Of a stretch of 64,000 nucleotides of DNA, positions 55,886 through 64,000 are shown piece by piece; positions within the stretch are counted from its first letter, which is position 1, and each line of letters starts with the position of its first letter. The translations under genes were made by a program, and so were the position numbers. The notes below the pieces were generated by a model, which ran no database searches, was not told the origin of the DNA, and saw only the letters and a list, made by a program, of their open reading frames with translations. Source of the DNA: Planctomycetaceae bacterium (GTDB lineage: Bacteria; Planctomycetota; Planctomycetia; Pirellulales; Pirellulaceae); contig JABJJO010000047.1 of the NCBI GenBank assembly GCA_018660825.1, positions 1 to 64,000 on the forward strand, read 5' to 3'.

Positions 55886-57046
55886 ATGAAAAGGTTACTA
55901 TTTACGGGAATGTTGTTAGCTTTAGGGATGTTTGTGTTCACGCAAACAACTCAGGCCCAAATCGAATTTAGTGAATTTACCGGTACACGTCTTGTGACTT
56001 ACACGCAAGATGATGCGAATGAAAGCACGTTCAAAGATTGGGTCGGTGAAATGAATGTTGGGGCGGGACTTCGCACAAGCATGAATTCGTCTAAACCTCA
56101 AGGTGCTGCTCGTACATATGATTTCAATCTAGATAATGTTCGTTTGTATGTTAGCAGCAGTGGTCATGACGTGATTACTTTGGAATTCAACATGGACATA
56201 AACAACGCTCAAGGATTTGGTACTGGTGCTGAAGCAGGCGAAGCTCGTGTTCTCGATGCCATCGCAAAATTCAAGCTCAGCGATGCTGTCAATATCTGGA
56301 TTGGCCGCATGTTACCTCCCAGCGATCGAAGTAATCTAAGCGGACCTTACTACTTGAATGCTTGGACATTTCCTTGGGTTCAATTTGGATACCACAATAT
56401 TTTCCAAGGTCGTGATGACGGTATTTTGGCCCATGGGAAGCTTAAGGAAGGCCGATTTGAATATGCAATTGGTGCTTTTGAAGGTAAAGATGCAGCCGCA
56501 GGAAGCAATGACAACATGATGGTTGCTGGACGGCTGAACGTTAATCTTCTTGATGTTGAAGAAGGGTATTACAACTCTAGTACATATTTTGGTTCGATGG
56601 ATATCCTAACTATAGGATTTGCATTCCAAAGCCAAAATGGTACGGATGTTGCTGGTGCTGGAGATTACGATGGGTACAGTTTTGATGTACTATACGAACG
56701 TCCAACTGAAGATGGCGGTGCTATTACCGTTGAAGGTGCATGGTACGATTTCGAAGGTACTAATTCCTCCAATGATGGTAACAGCTATTTCGTCATGGTT
56801 TCACGTATGACCGGTTCGGACATTGCAATTGGCCCAGCTTCAGGCCGAGTGATTCCTTACTATCGCCATCAAAACTTTGATCGCGATGCTGGTGCTGCAA
56901 CGGATAAAATTCGTAGCAACGACTGGGGATTACACCTTGTCATGAACGGACATAATTCACGTTTTACTCTGGAATACTCAAAATCTGAGACTGTTTCAGG
57001 TAGTTCAACAGAAGACGTTCGTTTTGGGTATCAACTACAGTTCTAA
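55886..57046 (+). CDS. Outer-membrane porin-like protein
   Basis: A 386-residue protein from the ATG at 55886, seven bases after GGAG (55875-55878). A signal peptide (MKRLLFTGMLLALGMFVFTQ, cut near TQAQ) precedes alternating polar/hydrophobic beta strands ending in a terminal aromatic (FGYQLQF), as in outer-membrane beta-barrels. VNIWIGRMLPPSDRSNLSGP and the surrounding strands resemble phosphate-selective O/P-type porins. The position upstream of the urea transporter genes suggests it lets urea or similar small nitrogen compounds across the outer membrane. That is inference; the sequence does not show selectivity. A strong terminator closes the gene. Confidence 0.75.
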   Translation: MKRLLFTGMLLALGMFVFTQTTQAQIEFSEFTGTRLVTYTQDDANESTFKDWVGEMNVGAGLRTSMNSSKPQGAARTYDFNLDNVRLYVSSSGHDVITLEFNMDINNAQGFGTGAEAGEARVLDAIAKFKLSDAVNIWIGRMLPPSDRSNLSGPYYLNAWTFPWVQFGYHNIFQGRDDGILAHGKLKEGRFEYAIGAFEGKDAAAGSNDNMMVAGRLNVNLLDVEEGYYNSSTYFGSMDILTIGFAFQSQNGTDVAGAGDYDGYSFDVLYERPTEDGGAITVEGAWYDFEGTNSSNDGNSYFVMVSRMTGSDIAIGPASGRVIPYYRHQNFDRDAGAATDKIRSNDWGLHLVMNGHNSRFTLEYSKSETVSGSSTEDVRFGYQLQF

Positions 57047-57075
57047 GAGTAGTTATATTTCCCCCTTGATTCGTC

Positions 57076-57119
57076 AAAAGGGGCAGTTGCGGAGTTTTTC
57101 GCAACTGCCCTTTTTTTTT
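57076..57119 (+). terminator. Intrinsic terminator after the porin gene
   Basis: A perfect 11-bp stem, GGGCAGTTGCG (57081-57091) with CGCAACTGCCC (57100-57110), has an 8-base loop, is preceded by AAAA and followed by nine T. It separates the porin transcript from the urt operon. Confidence 0.95.
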
Positions 57120-57263
57120 GCACTAAGCTCAAGCCTTGCATGTATTCTAGGCAAAGCCGAAATCGAACAAGACTTCCGGTATTATTTTTAGGAAAAAATA
57201 AACGGCGTAAACTCTTTAATAAATGACAGTTGCATTTGTTGCAGGTCTTTTTGTCGGTGCAAT

Positions 57264-57280
57264 TTGGCACGGTATTTGCA
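57264..57280 (+). promoter_or_regulatory. Sigma-54 (RpoN) promoter for urtA
   Basis: TTGGCACGGTATTTGCA fits the -24/-12 consensus YTGGCACGrNNNTTGCW at every defined position. GG (57266-57267) and GC (57278-57279) are separated by the required 10 bases. It lies 94 bp before the urtA ATG. Sigma-54 promoters need an NtrC-type activator, which fits nitrogen control of urea uptake. No clean NtrC site was identified upstream. Confidence 0.88.
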
Positions 57281-57374
57281 TAATGTGTTTGTTTATACAA
57301 ACGTGAAATATTATGTAGCCATTGTGTTGATGGCTTTTGTATTGATTTTATTAAATGAAAAGGCGGGAAGCGTT

Positions 57375-58685
57375 ATGTTGAAGAAGATAAATTTAATGTT
57401 GTTTGCTGGGCTAATAGCCACAGTACTTTCGGTTGGTTGTAGTAGTTCTACCACGACGGAATCATCATCAAATGAGGTTGAGCTGGAAGATATAGCAAAC
57501 CAGGGCCTGACGGAAGAGGAAGTGGGATCGGTTAAGATCGGTATCCTGCATTCCCTCAGCGGTACGATGGCGATTTCTGAATCGTCCCTAGTCGATGCAG
57601 TTCAATTGGCAGTGGACGAGATTAATGCTGCCGGTGGTGTGCTTGGAAAGACGATCGAACCTGTTGTTGTTGACCCCGCTAGTGACTGGGACTTATTTGC
57701 AGAAAAGGCCAAAGAATTGATTGTGACGGAACAAGTGGCAGTGACTTTCGGTTGCTGGACGTCTGTAAGTCGTAAGTCAGTATTGCCTGTGTTTGAGGAT
57801 GAAAATGCATTGTTGTTCTATCCCGTTCAATATGAAGGTGAAGAACAATCATTAAATGTCTTTTATACGGCCGCTACGCCAAATCAACAGTTGATTCCAG
57901 CAGCTCAATATATGATGAGTGAAGCAGGCGGCAGCTGTAAGAAATTCTATTTGCTGGGAACAGATTACGTATTCCCACGTACTGCCAATAAAGTACTCAA
58001 GGCATTTCTCAAGAGTGAAGGTGTTGCTGATGAAAATATCATCGAAGAATACACACCATTTCACCATCAGGAATACCAAACCATCGTTGGTAAAATTAAG
58101 GAATTCGCTGCTAGTGGAGATGCTTGTATTCTGTCGACCATCAATGGTGACAGCAACGTACCTTTCTACAAGGAATTTGCAAACCAAGGTCTTTCTTCCG
58201 TGGATTGCCCAATCATGGCTTTCTCTGTTGCCGAAGATGAATTGCGAGCCATGGATGTACCACCATTGGTAGGCCACTTGGCTGCTTGGAACTACTTCCA
58301 GAGTGTAGATTCTGATTCGAACGCTAAGTTCATCGCAGCGTTCAAGGCCAAGTTTGGTGCAGATCGAGTTACGGATGACCCGATTGAAGCCGCATATTTT
58401 GGCGTCTACGTCTGGGCTGCAGCAGCAGAAAAAGCTGGTAGTTTCGATGTTGATCTGGTTCGTGAAGCGGTTTACGGTATGGAATTCGACGCTCCCGGTG
58501 GTCCTAAAAGGATGCACGAGAGTAATCAACATACTTTGAAGCCTGTGTACATTGGTGAAATTCTAGAAGACGGACAATTCCGAATTGTTCATGAGAGCGA
58601 TGGGTTAGTATCCCCAGATTCTTATAGCTCCTATCTGCACGCCGATGGAGATATTCCAGCACCAACTGGTGGACCCAAAAAATAG
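57375..58685 (+). CDS. urtA: Urea ABC transporter substrate-binding lipoprotein UrtA
   Basis: A 436-residue periplasmic binding protein. The ATG at 57375 has GGGAAG at 57365-57370; a TTG-initiated longer frame from 57264 is spurious because it would start in the promoter. Lipobox LSVGC puts the lipidated Cys at residue 22. KIGILHSLSGTMAISESSLVDA, FGCWTSVSRKSVLPVFE, YPVQYEGEEQS and EYTPFHHQEYQTIVGKI are UrtA sequences of the LivJ-like family; the last regions line the urea site. It hands urea to the UrtB/UrtC channel. Two hairpins follow the stop. Confidence 0.95.
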   Translation: MLKKINLMLFAGLIATVLSVGCSSSTTTESSSNEVELEDIANQGLTEEEVGSVKIGILHSLSGTMAISESSLVDAVQLAVDEINAAGGVLGKTIEPVVVDPASDWDLFAEKAKELIVTEQVAVTFGCWTSVSRKSVLPVFEDENALLFYPVQYEGEEQSLNVFYTAATPNQQLIPAAQYMMSEAGGSCKKFYLLGTDYVFPRTANKVLKAFLKSEGVADENIIEEYTPFHHQEYQTIVGKIKEFAASGDACILSTINGDSNVPFYKEFANQGLSSVDCPIMAFSVAEDELRAMDVPPLVGHLAAWNYFQSVDSDSNAKFIAAFKAKFGADRVTDDPIEAAYFGVYVWAAAAEKAGSFDVDLVREAVYGMEFDAPGGPKRMHESNQHTLKPVYIGEILEDGQFRIVHESDGLVSPDSYSSYLHADGDIPAPTGGPKK

Positions 58686-58706
58686 TCGTGTAATCTTCGC
58701 AGTTCT

Positions 58707-58722
58707 CAAGGGTGTTCCCTTG
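58707..58722 (+). other. First urtA-urtB intercistronic hairpin
   Basis: CAAGGG (58707-58712) and CCCTTG (58717-58722) form a perfect 6-bp stem with a TGTT loop 22 bases after the urtA stop. There is no T-tract. Confidence 0.6.
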
Positions 58723-58737
58723 TAATTATGGATGCCA

Positions 58738-58780
58738 AATTGGAGAATTAGGAACATGTTTTGTTCTTAATTCTCCGATT
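58738..58780 (+). other. Second urtA-urtB intercistronic hairpin
   Basis: AATTGGAGAATTAGGAAC (58738-58755) pairs with GTTCTTAATTCTCCGATT (58763-58780) over 18 bp with two G-U pairs and a 7-base loop. The sequence after it is not a T-tract, so it is probably an mRNA-stabilising element that keeps urtA expressed above urtB, rather than a full terminator. Confidence 0.7.
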
Positions 58781-58841
58781 GGCTATTCCCCATCACGCCA
58801 CCTGGTGTAATCAAAATTCGATTAGGCGATTTCTATAGACA

Positions 58842-61220
58842 ATGACGATCATGCGGTTATTTGAATTTCGATGTTTGCGCATTGTAGTGTTGTTTGCCTT
58901 GTCGCTGATCAGTTGCGTTCTCTGCGCTGAAGATGACAAATTGCGTGCTGTGATGAGCTTGGTCAGTGCTGACGACGCAGAAATACGTCAGCAAACGCTC
59001 AAAGAGTTATCCAATATTGAGGATCCTCGGATTCTTGGATTTTTGGAGGATTACAAGTTGGGGAGGTTGTTTAGGTTTGAGTCTCAACTGGTTCGGGGTG
59101 AAACGCAAAAGGACGAGAATTCTGTCAGCGTAATTCCGTTAGAAGATTTTCTCGATCGGACACCCGTGCTTGATGCGGCGGGACAACAACACGTTATTAT
59201 CAAGCGAAATCTTAAGTCATTAATTGTTCCGCGTGCTGATCGTGGATTGTTGCAAAATGCAATTCTGATTCACACATTACGCTCTGGTAGTGTCAAACAA
59301 CGCTCGGAAGCTGCTCAACGTCTGGGTACAACACGTCAATTGGAACATCTCCCGCTGTTGCAGAAGATCGTTGCTCAAGACAAAGCTGCTGAGGTTGTTT
59401 ATGCTGCTCGGGAAAGCATCGGAATATTGCAACTGCAGGACTCTGCAGCGGAAAAGACCACGATTCTGAAAGCAGCTAAGGCACTAGGCGAGCTGAAAAG
59501 CCTGCGTGGCAAAGCGCGTTTGGAGCAGGAGTTAGAAAAAATTGACGATCGTCTTTTGCAGGGCGAGCTGATTGATAATGAAATTCGGCTGGCATTGCAT
59601 ACTGAGTATCAGGCGATTGAGCAGTATCATGAGCAAACATCGTTATTGAAAAGCCTATTTAATGGAATTAGCACCGGTTCTATCCTGATTTTGATTTCCT
59701 TGGGGTTGGCCATCGTATTCGGCCAAATGGGAGTGATAAATATGGCCCATGGAGAACTGGTGATGTTGGGAGCTTATGCAACCTACGTTATGCAATTAAG
59801 TTTCGGGCATACTCCGGATGATCCCAACAATTGGTTTTATGTGGCCGCCCTGCCGATGGCATTTATAGTAGCAGCGACTGCGGGAATTTTGATTGAGTAT
59901 TTTGTTGTCCGGCATCTCTATGCCCGCCCGCTGGAATCCTTGTTAGCGACTTGGGGAGTGGGGTTGATTTTGATTCAGTTCATACGAGCTGGATTTCCTT
60001 GGGCCGATTACGATAAGGCAGCATTTCTACCGAACTTTCTTTTGTGGGGAGGCTTTGGAGATAATATTGGTGTCAATGCACCGACTTGGTTAGTGGGAGC
60101 GTTTGAGCTGCAGCCAGGACTTGTGGTTCCCTACAACCGAGTGTTTATTATTGTTTTAACGATGGTCATCGTTGCCACAATTGCGTGGATGATGAAACAG
60201 ACTCGATTGGGATTACGAATTCGAGCAACGGTTCAGAATCGTGAAACGGCGGCATGCTTAGGTGTAAAGACAAGGCAAGTCGATCGGATTACGTTTGCGA
60301 TTGGATCAGGATTGGCTGGTATTGCCGGTTGTGCCTTAACGACGATCGCTGGGGTTACACCGGATATGGGACAAAACTACATTGTTGACTCTTTCTTAGT
60401 TGTCGTGACAGGTGGTGTTGGCAAACTTGCTGGGACGGTATCTGCCGGCGGGGGTATCGGCGTGGTGAATACTTGGTTGGAGACGACAACATTTGGCACA
60501 GGGCTGTTTGTAACAGGATTGTTAATGCTTGTAATTGGTAGCGTTGTTCTGATCCGCAAGGTCAGAAGTTTGAAACAGATGAGCTCTTCGCCTGCTGCTG
60601 ATTCGCTGCCGTGGTGGAAGCGTTACTACCTGGAAAAGAGCGTTGTTAAAGCAGTTGTAATTTTAGGCATGGGAGTGATTCTGATGGTGGCTGTTCGCGC
60701 CACAGATACTAATAATTACTTATTTATCTACGACGAAGATGTTACCGTCGATGTTGACGATGCGTTGGTGTTGGTCGATAAGCAAGGCCGATTTCGCATA
60801 TTCGATTTTATGACAGAAGAGATGCAGGAAAAGTCCGAGTTCCATGTGCCAATGGTTCTAGATCCAGCAGATTTATCGTTTCGACAACGGACGACCGATA
60901 TGATCGTGCAGGCAATTAATAGTCAGAATGATTTTGCAATCAGTGCATCATCTAGTGGAACGCGAATCGCTCTAGCAGGCGTTGCTGAGTTGAATTTTTC
61001 GGATGACATGAATTGGCTGGGTATTGCGGAAAAAGGAACAGAAGGATTTCGTGCAGTACCTCCCAAATCGACTCGAGAAATTCCTGCATCGACGCGTATC
61101 GGTGCAATTCCAGTGCGCACAATTTGGGCCAAAGTACTAATACTCGTGGTAGTCATGGTATTTATTCAATGGCGACCGGCTGGGTTATTTCCCCCCCGTG
61201 GGAGATCCGCTGATGTCTGA
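58842..61220 (+). CDS. urtB: Urea ABC transporter permease UrtB with a C-terminal-region insertion
   Basis: A 792-residue permease, against roughly 300-550 in the UrtB family as I recall it. After a signal-like segment (about 8-28), residues 30-265 form the HEAT-like domain often found in UrtB. The LivH-type channel starts near 270 (GISTGSILILISLGLAIVFG, then VINMAHGELVMLGAYA). The family-specific end (VFIQWRPAGLFPPRGR) follows residue ~758, but between VVNTWLETTT (548) and that final helix lie about 200 extra residues: helix 551-572, helix 603-621, and a ~135-residue hydrophilic domain (DEDVTVDVDDALVLVDKQG...). The frame is unbroken, so this is an insertion, not a frameshift. The urtCD start overlaps this stop by 8 bp. 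Confidence 0.93.
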   Translation: MTIMRLFEFRCLRIVVLFALSLISCVLCAEDDKLRAVMSLVSADDAEIRQQTLKELSNIEDPRILGFLEDYKLGRLFRFESQLVRGETQKDENSVSVIPLEDFLDRTPVLDAAGQQHVIIKRNLKSLIVPRADRGLLQNAILIHTLRSGSVKQRSEAAQRLGTTRQLEHLPLLQKIVAQDKAAEVVYAARESIGILQLQDSAAEKTTILKAAKALGELKSLRGKARLEQELEKIDDRLLQGELIDNEIRLALHTEYQAIEQYHEQTSLLKSLFNGISTGSILILISLGLAIVFGQMGVINMAHGELVMLGAYATYVMQLSFGHTPDDPNNWFYVAALPMAFIVAATAGILIEYFVVRHLYARPLESLLATWGVGLILIQFIRAGFPWADYDKAAFLPNFLLWGGFGDNIGVNAPTWLVGAFELQPGLVVPYNRVFIIVLTMVIVATIAWMMKQTRLGLRIRATVQNRETAACLGVKTRQVDRITFAIGSGLAGIAGCALTTIAGVTPDMGQNYIVDSFLVVVTGGVGKLAGTVSAGGGIGVVNTWLETTTFGTGLFVTGLLMLVIGSVVLIRKVRSLKQMSSSPAADSLPWWKRYYLEKSVVKAVVILGMGVILMVAVRATDTNNYLFIYDEDVTVDVDDALVLVDKQGRFRIFDFMTEEMQEKSEFHVPMVLDPADLSFRQRTTDMIVQAINSQNDFAISASSSGTRIALAGVAELNFSDDMNWLGIAEKGTEGFRAVPPKSTREIPASTRIGAIPVRTIWAKVLILVVVMVFIQWRPAGLFPPRGRSADV

Positions 61221-63453
61221 TTTAAATCTACTGCCAAAATCTAGTCGTGTGACGGATATGCTTGATCGCGGCACGGCCGTCATTGATAGCAGCACGCGTG
61301 TTACCGCAGTTTTGGTGGCTTTGGTGCTGATACCATTGTTGTGGGCAAATGGAAATATCGAGATATCGACGGTTAATATGTTTGGTCGTTATCTTTGCTT
61401 TGCGTTGGTTGCCGTTAGCCTGAATTTGTTATGGGGTTACACGGGCATGCTCTGCTTGTGCCAATCGCTCTTTTTTGCCTTTGGCGGTTATGCGATGGGG
61501 ATGTTCCTAGCGCATCATGGTGGTCCAGAAGGAATCGTGGACATTAATAATTGGAAAATGCCCGCTTGCTTGTACCAAACGTATCCAGGGCAAGTTGGCG
61601 AGTCTGAAAAGGATTGGTTAGTCCCTACTTTTTGGAAGCCCTTTTACTGGTTTAGTTCAACGGTCGTGTTGGGGTTATTACTGCCAGGATTGTTCGCAGC
61701 GATTGTTGGATTTTTTGTTTTCCGCAGTCGAGTAAAGGGCGTATTTTTTGCCATTCTCACTCAGGCTTTAACGCTCGCTGTTTGGCTCGTTTTTAACATG
61801 AACGAAACGATGCTGTGCGGAACCAATGGTCTTACGCGTTTCGAATCGGTGGGACCGTTTACTCCTGAGAATTCTGGTAGCCAATGGACATTGACGCTTG
61901 TTGTCACGGGGATATTGAGTGTGCATAGTTATATGCTGATCCGGTGGTTAACGAACACCGTCCGCGCTAGAAAATTCGCTGTTGAAAAGCACCCTCGCGC
62001 AAAAAAACTATTGTTACTGGGGCTTAGTATTGGGATGGCGCTAGCTGGGGGAATGTGGTTTACGGATAATGTGACGCGCCAATTTGATTTATATGATCAA
62101 TTGAAAGACGAACGCGTCCAATTGATTCTGTATATTGCCTCGACCGTTGCACTGCTTGATGTTTATTTGTTCTGTCGATATTTGATTCAATCCCGTATTG
62201 GTCGAGTCCTAATCGCCGTGAGGGACAACGAACAACGCTTGCGGTTCACAGGCTACAAGCCCTACGTATTTAAAGTATTTGTGTTTACCGTTTCCGCCAT
62301 GATCGCTGGCTTGGCTGGAATGCTGTACGCACCTCAAATGGGAATTTTTACTCCGACAAACCTCGAAACAAAAGAGTCCATCTTGGTTGTCATTTGGGTT
62401 GCCGTTGGCGGTCGCGGAACGTTATCCGGACCCATCGTCGGCGCTCTGTCGGTTAACCTGCTATACAATTGGCTTACTAGCGCAGCACCCGATACTTGGC
62501 CATTTGTGCAAGGGGCATTGTTTATCTTAGTCGTCCTGGTGATGCCCAACGGCTTAGTCAGCATTTGGTCATTTTTGATGCGAACCAAACAGCGATTAGG
62601 CCAGCCAGATATGTCGCCGTTCGATGTGACACAGCATGCCATAAAAGTAGATGATGCTGCCGATCGATTGAGTCGCATTGCAACCTTACAGCGTCATCAA
62701 ACAGACTCGGAAGAAATTCAAGCGGAAATACTCAACGTTGAAAATTTGTCCGTCGTGTTTGATGGCTTTAAAGCGTTGGATATTGATAAGTTCACATTAC
62801 AACATTACATGCTACAGGTAATCATTGGACCCAACGGTGCTGGTAAAACGACATTCTGTGATATTATCAGCGGTAAAACTCGTTGTACGAGCGGTCGTTT
62901 GGAATACCAGCAGCAGGATATTACGAAGCGAGATGAAGCCGCAATAGCGAGAATGGGAATTGGGCGAAAATTTCAGACGCCGTCTCTTTTTGATAGTCTG
63001 ACAGTTTACGAAAACATGGAAATTGCGTTACCGAACTGGCAAGGCTTGGGTAGAAATCTTCTCCAAGATACTTCCACGCAGGAAGACCGTCGTATATTGG
63101 AATTGCTGCATCGTGTTGGATTGAACGATCAACGTGATCGACAGGTTAAGTATTTGAGTCATGGGCAACGGCAATGGCTGGAAATCAGCATGTTGATTCT
63201 TTCTGATCCGGTATTATTACTCGTGGATGAACCCGCAGCGGGCTTGACTGATGAAGAGACTGTTTTGACGGCTGAATTGCTGCTAGAACTGCAGTCTGAC
63301 CATACGATTATCGTGATCGAGCACGATATGGATTTTGTGAGATTGCTCAATTCGCCAGTTCTCGTGTTGAATGAAGGTAAAGTTATGGCGTCTGGAACTA
63401 TGGCAGAAGTACAAGCAGATGAGCGCGTTGTCGAGGCGTATTTGGGTAGATAA
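61213..63453 (+). CDS. urtC-urtD: Fused UrtC permease-UrtD ATPase of the urea transporter
   Basis: One 747-residue polypeptide from the ATG at 61213, which overlaps the urtB stop by ATGTCTGA; a GTG at 61198 is an alternative. Residues about 30-455 are a LivM-type permease (LVAVSLNLLWGYTGMLCLCQ, VKGVFFAILTQAL, IAVRDNEQRLRFTGY, VIWVAVGGRGTLSGPIVGA). After a ~50-residue linker, about 505-746 is the ATPase: Walker A GPNGAGKTT (539-547), GIGRKFQTPSLFDSLTVYEN, signature LSHGQ (648-652, the form usual in UrtD) and Walker B LLLVDEPAAG. Standard urt operons encode these as two genes. There is no stop or frameshift between them. It should pair with UrtB and UrtE. Confidence 0.95.
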   Translation: MSDLNLLPKSSRVTDMLDRGTAVIDSSTRVTAVLVALVLIPLLWANGNIEISTVNMFGRYLCFALVAVSLNLLWGYTGMLCLCQSLFFAFGGYAMGMFLAHHGGPEGIVDINNWKMPACLYQTYPGQVGESEKDWLVPTFWKPFYWFSSTVVLGLLLPGLFAAIVGFFVFRSRVKGVFFAILTQALTLAVWLVFNMNETMLCGTNGLTRFESVGPFTPENSGSQWTLTLVVTGILSVHSYMLIRWLTNTVRARKFAVEKHPRAKKLLLLGLSIGMALAGGMWFTDNVTRQFDLYDQLKDERVQLILYIASTVALLDVYLFCRYLIQSRIGRVLIAVRDNEQRLRFTGYKPYVFKVFVFTVSAMIAGLAGMLYAPQMGIFTPTNLETKESILVVIWVAVGGRGTLSGPIVGALSVNLLYNWLTSAAPDTWPFVQGALFILVVLVMPNGLVSIWSFLMRTKQRLGQPDMSPFDVTQHAIKVDDAADRLSRIATLQRHQTDSEEIQAEILNVENLSVVFDGFKALDIDKFTLQHYMLQVIIGPNGAGKTTFCDIISGKTRCTSGRLEYQQQDITKRDEAAIARMGIGRKFQTPSLFDSLTVYENMEIALPNWQGLGRNLLQDTSTQEDRRILELLHRVGLNDQRDRQVKYLSHGQRQWLEISMLILSDPVLLLVDEPAAGLTDEETVLTAELLLELQSDHTIIVIEHDMDFVRLLNSPVLVLNEGKVMASGTMAEVQADERVVEAYLGR

Positions 63454-63537
63454 TACATTGTTATAATTAATGTGATACAAATAGTGATTGGAGTGATTAT
63501 CTAATAGGTAATCTAGAAAAAGGCAACGGTACGTGGA

Positions 63538-64000
63538 ATGTTGAGAATTGAACAACTAAGCTTTTCCTATGGATCGATCAGGACGTTGCGCGAAGTGGAC
63601 ATGGTGATGCAGCCCGGCGAGGTAACATGCATTGTTGGTCGCAATGGCGTTGGGAAAACGACACTCCTAAAAAATATTATGGGAGTCCTGAAACCCAATA
63701 GTGGGTCGATCACGGTTGATGACCGAGTAGTAACGAATATGACGGCCTACAAACGAGCGAGAATTGGGTTGGGCTTAGTTCCCCAAGGGCGGCAGATATT
63801 TCCCCGCATGACGGTCGAAGAAAACTTGTTCGTTGGTCTGGAAGCGTCACCCGTACCAACTCGTAAGATTCCCGAGTTTGTTTATGATTTGTTCCCGGTT
63901 TTGCAAGAAATGAAGGTTCGCATGGGAGGTGACCTCTCGGGCGGGCAACAACAACAATTGGCGATCGCAAGAACGCTCGTCGGTAGTCCTAAAGTAATGT
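63538..64000 (+). CDS. urtE: Urea ABC transporter ATP-binding protein UrtE (cut by window end)
   Basis: The ATG at 63538 opens a frame that runs off the window after 154 codons. It starts MLRIEQLSFSYGSIRTLREV, has Walker A GRNGVGKTT, LVPQGRQIFPRMTVEENLFV as the Q-loop region typical of LivF/UrtE, and signature LSGGQQQQLAIAR, and ends before Walker B. It is the second ATPase of the urea importer. It lies 84 bp after urtCD on the same strand. Confidence 0.93.
   Translation, partial: MLRIEQLSFSYGSIRTLREVDMVMQPGEVTCIVGRNGVGKTTLLKNIMGVLKPNSGSITVDDRVVTNMTAYKRARIGLGLVPQGRQIFPRMTVEENLFVGLEASPVPTRKIPEFVYDLFPVLQEMKVRMGGDLSGGQQQQLAIARTLVGSPKVM

Noticed and set aside
57236..57262. Possible NtrC site upstream of urtA (TGCAGG ... 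GGTGCA)
   Set aside because: The half-sites are spaced about 5 bp wider than a normal NtrC site and the left half is imperfect.
57852..58532. 226-codon minus-strand frame inside urtA
   Set aside because: Antisense of the conserved urtA coding sequence; His/Cys/Phe-rich with no family resemblance.

Overview
The window looks like chromosome from a planctomycete, most likely a Pirellula-type lineage; rank below phylum is a guess. The evidence is: a 5,907-residue exported protein with the planctomycete N-terminal signature LESLEDRRLLA, a GEVED domain and a C-terminal dockerin; a 1,003-residue protein with the planctomycete dehydrogenase-like N-terminus and PVC-type haem c domain; a Hanks-type kinase with TPR-like repeats; moderate GC; few strong Shine-Dalgarno sites; and several GTG or TTG starts. 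No rRNA, CRISPR array, insertion sequence or prophage was seen. One tRNA gene, tRNA-Ser(CGA), is present.

Layout. 0.2-18 kb: one giant surface/secreted protein (metzincin-like protease motif, beta-helix and PPC-like segments, about ten copies of an FEFE-type module, GEVED, tandem cadherin-like repeats, dockerin). 18.4-27.7 kb: a co-directional set of single-HKD phospholipase D-like protein, YqiJ-like membrane protein, YqiK-type flotillin and a 1,768-residue AAA ATPase related to the DUF3686 'DNA repair ATPase' group. This is the best candidate for an under-described membrane-stress or genome-protection system. 27.7-34.4 kb: D-threonine aldolase/D-serine dehydratase-like enzyme, EamA permease, the PVC haem protein and an SGNH-fold protein. 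34.4-40.4 kb (minus): kinase, membrane glycosyltransferase, methyltransferase and GT2 glycosyltransferase, with a decayed gene remnant upstream. 40.9-45.4 kb: housekeeping genes for fatty acid and phospholipid synthesis (fabI, cdsA, a plsC-type gene) with MutT/Nudix, Trm112-like and HIT proteins. 45.5-53.7 kb: a sulfatase-like protein without catalytic residues, a large exported glycosidase-like protein, a membrane protein, tRNA-Ser, a gluzincin and a VOC protein.

53.9-64 kb is a nitrogen-acquisition locus. Urease nickel chaperone genes ureF and ureG run leftwards. A porin gene runs rightwards, followed by a strong terminator, a consensus sigma-54 promoter and the urea ABC transporter urtA, urtB, a fused urtC-urtD, and urtE cut by the window edge. 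The likely logic is that the porin admits solutes, the UrtA lipoprotein captures urea, UrtB/UrtCD/UrtE import it, and urease matured by UreF/UreG releases ammonia. The urease subunits and UreD/UreE are not in the window. The sigma-54 promoter implies NtrC-type nitrogen control. Tandem hairpins between urtA and urtB suggest the binding protein is made in excess. UrtB carries an insertion of about 200 residues before its last membrane helix, and UrtC and UrtD are one polypeptide; both are unusual against the standard five-gene urt layout.

All family assignments come from reading motifs and translations by eye, without database searches.
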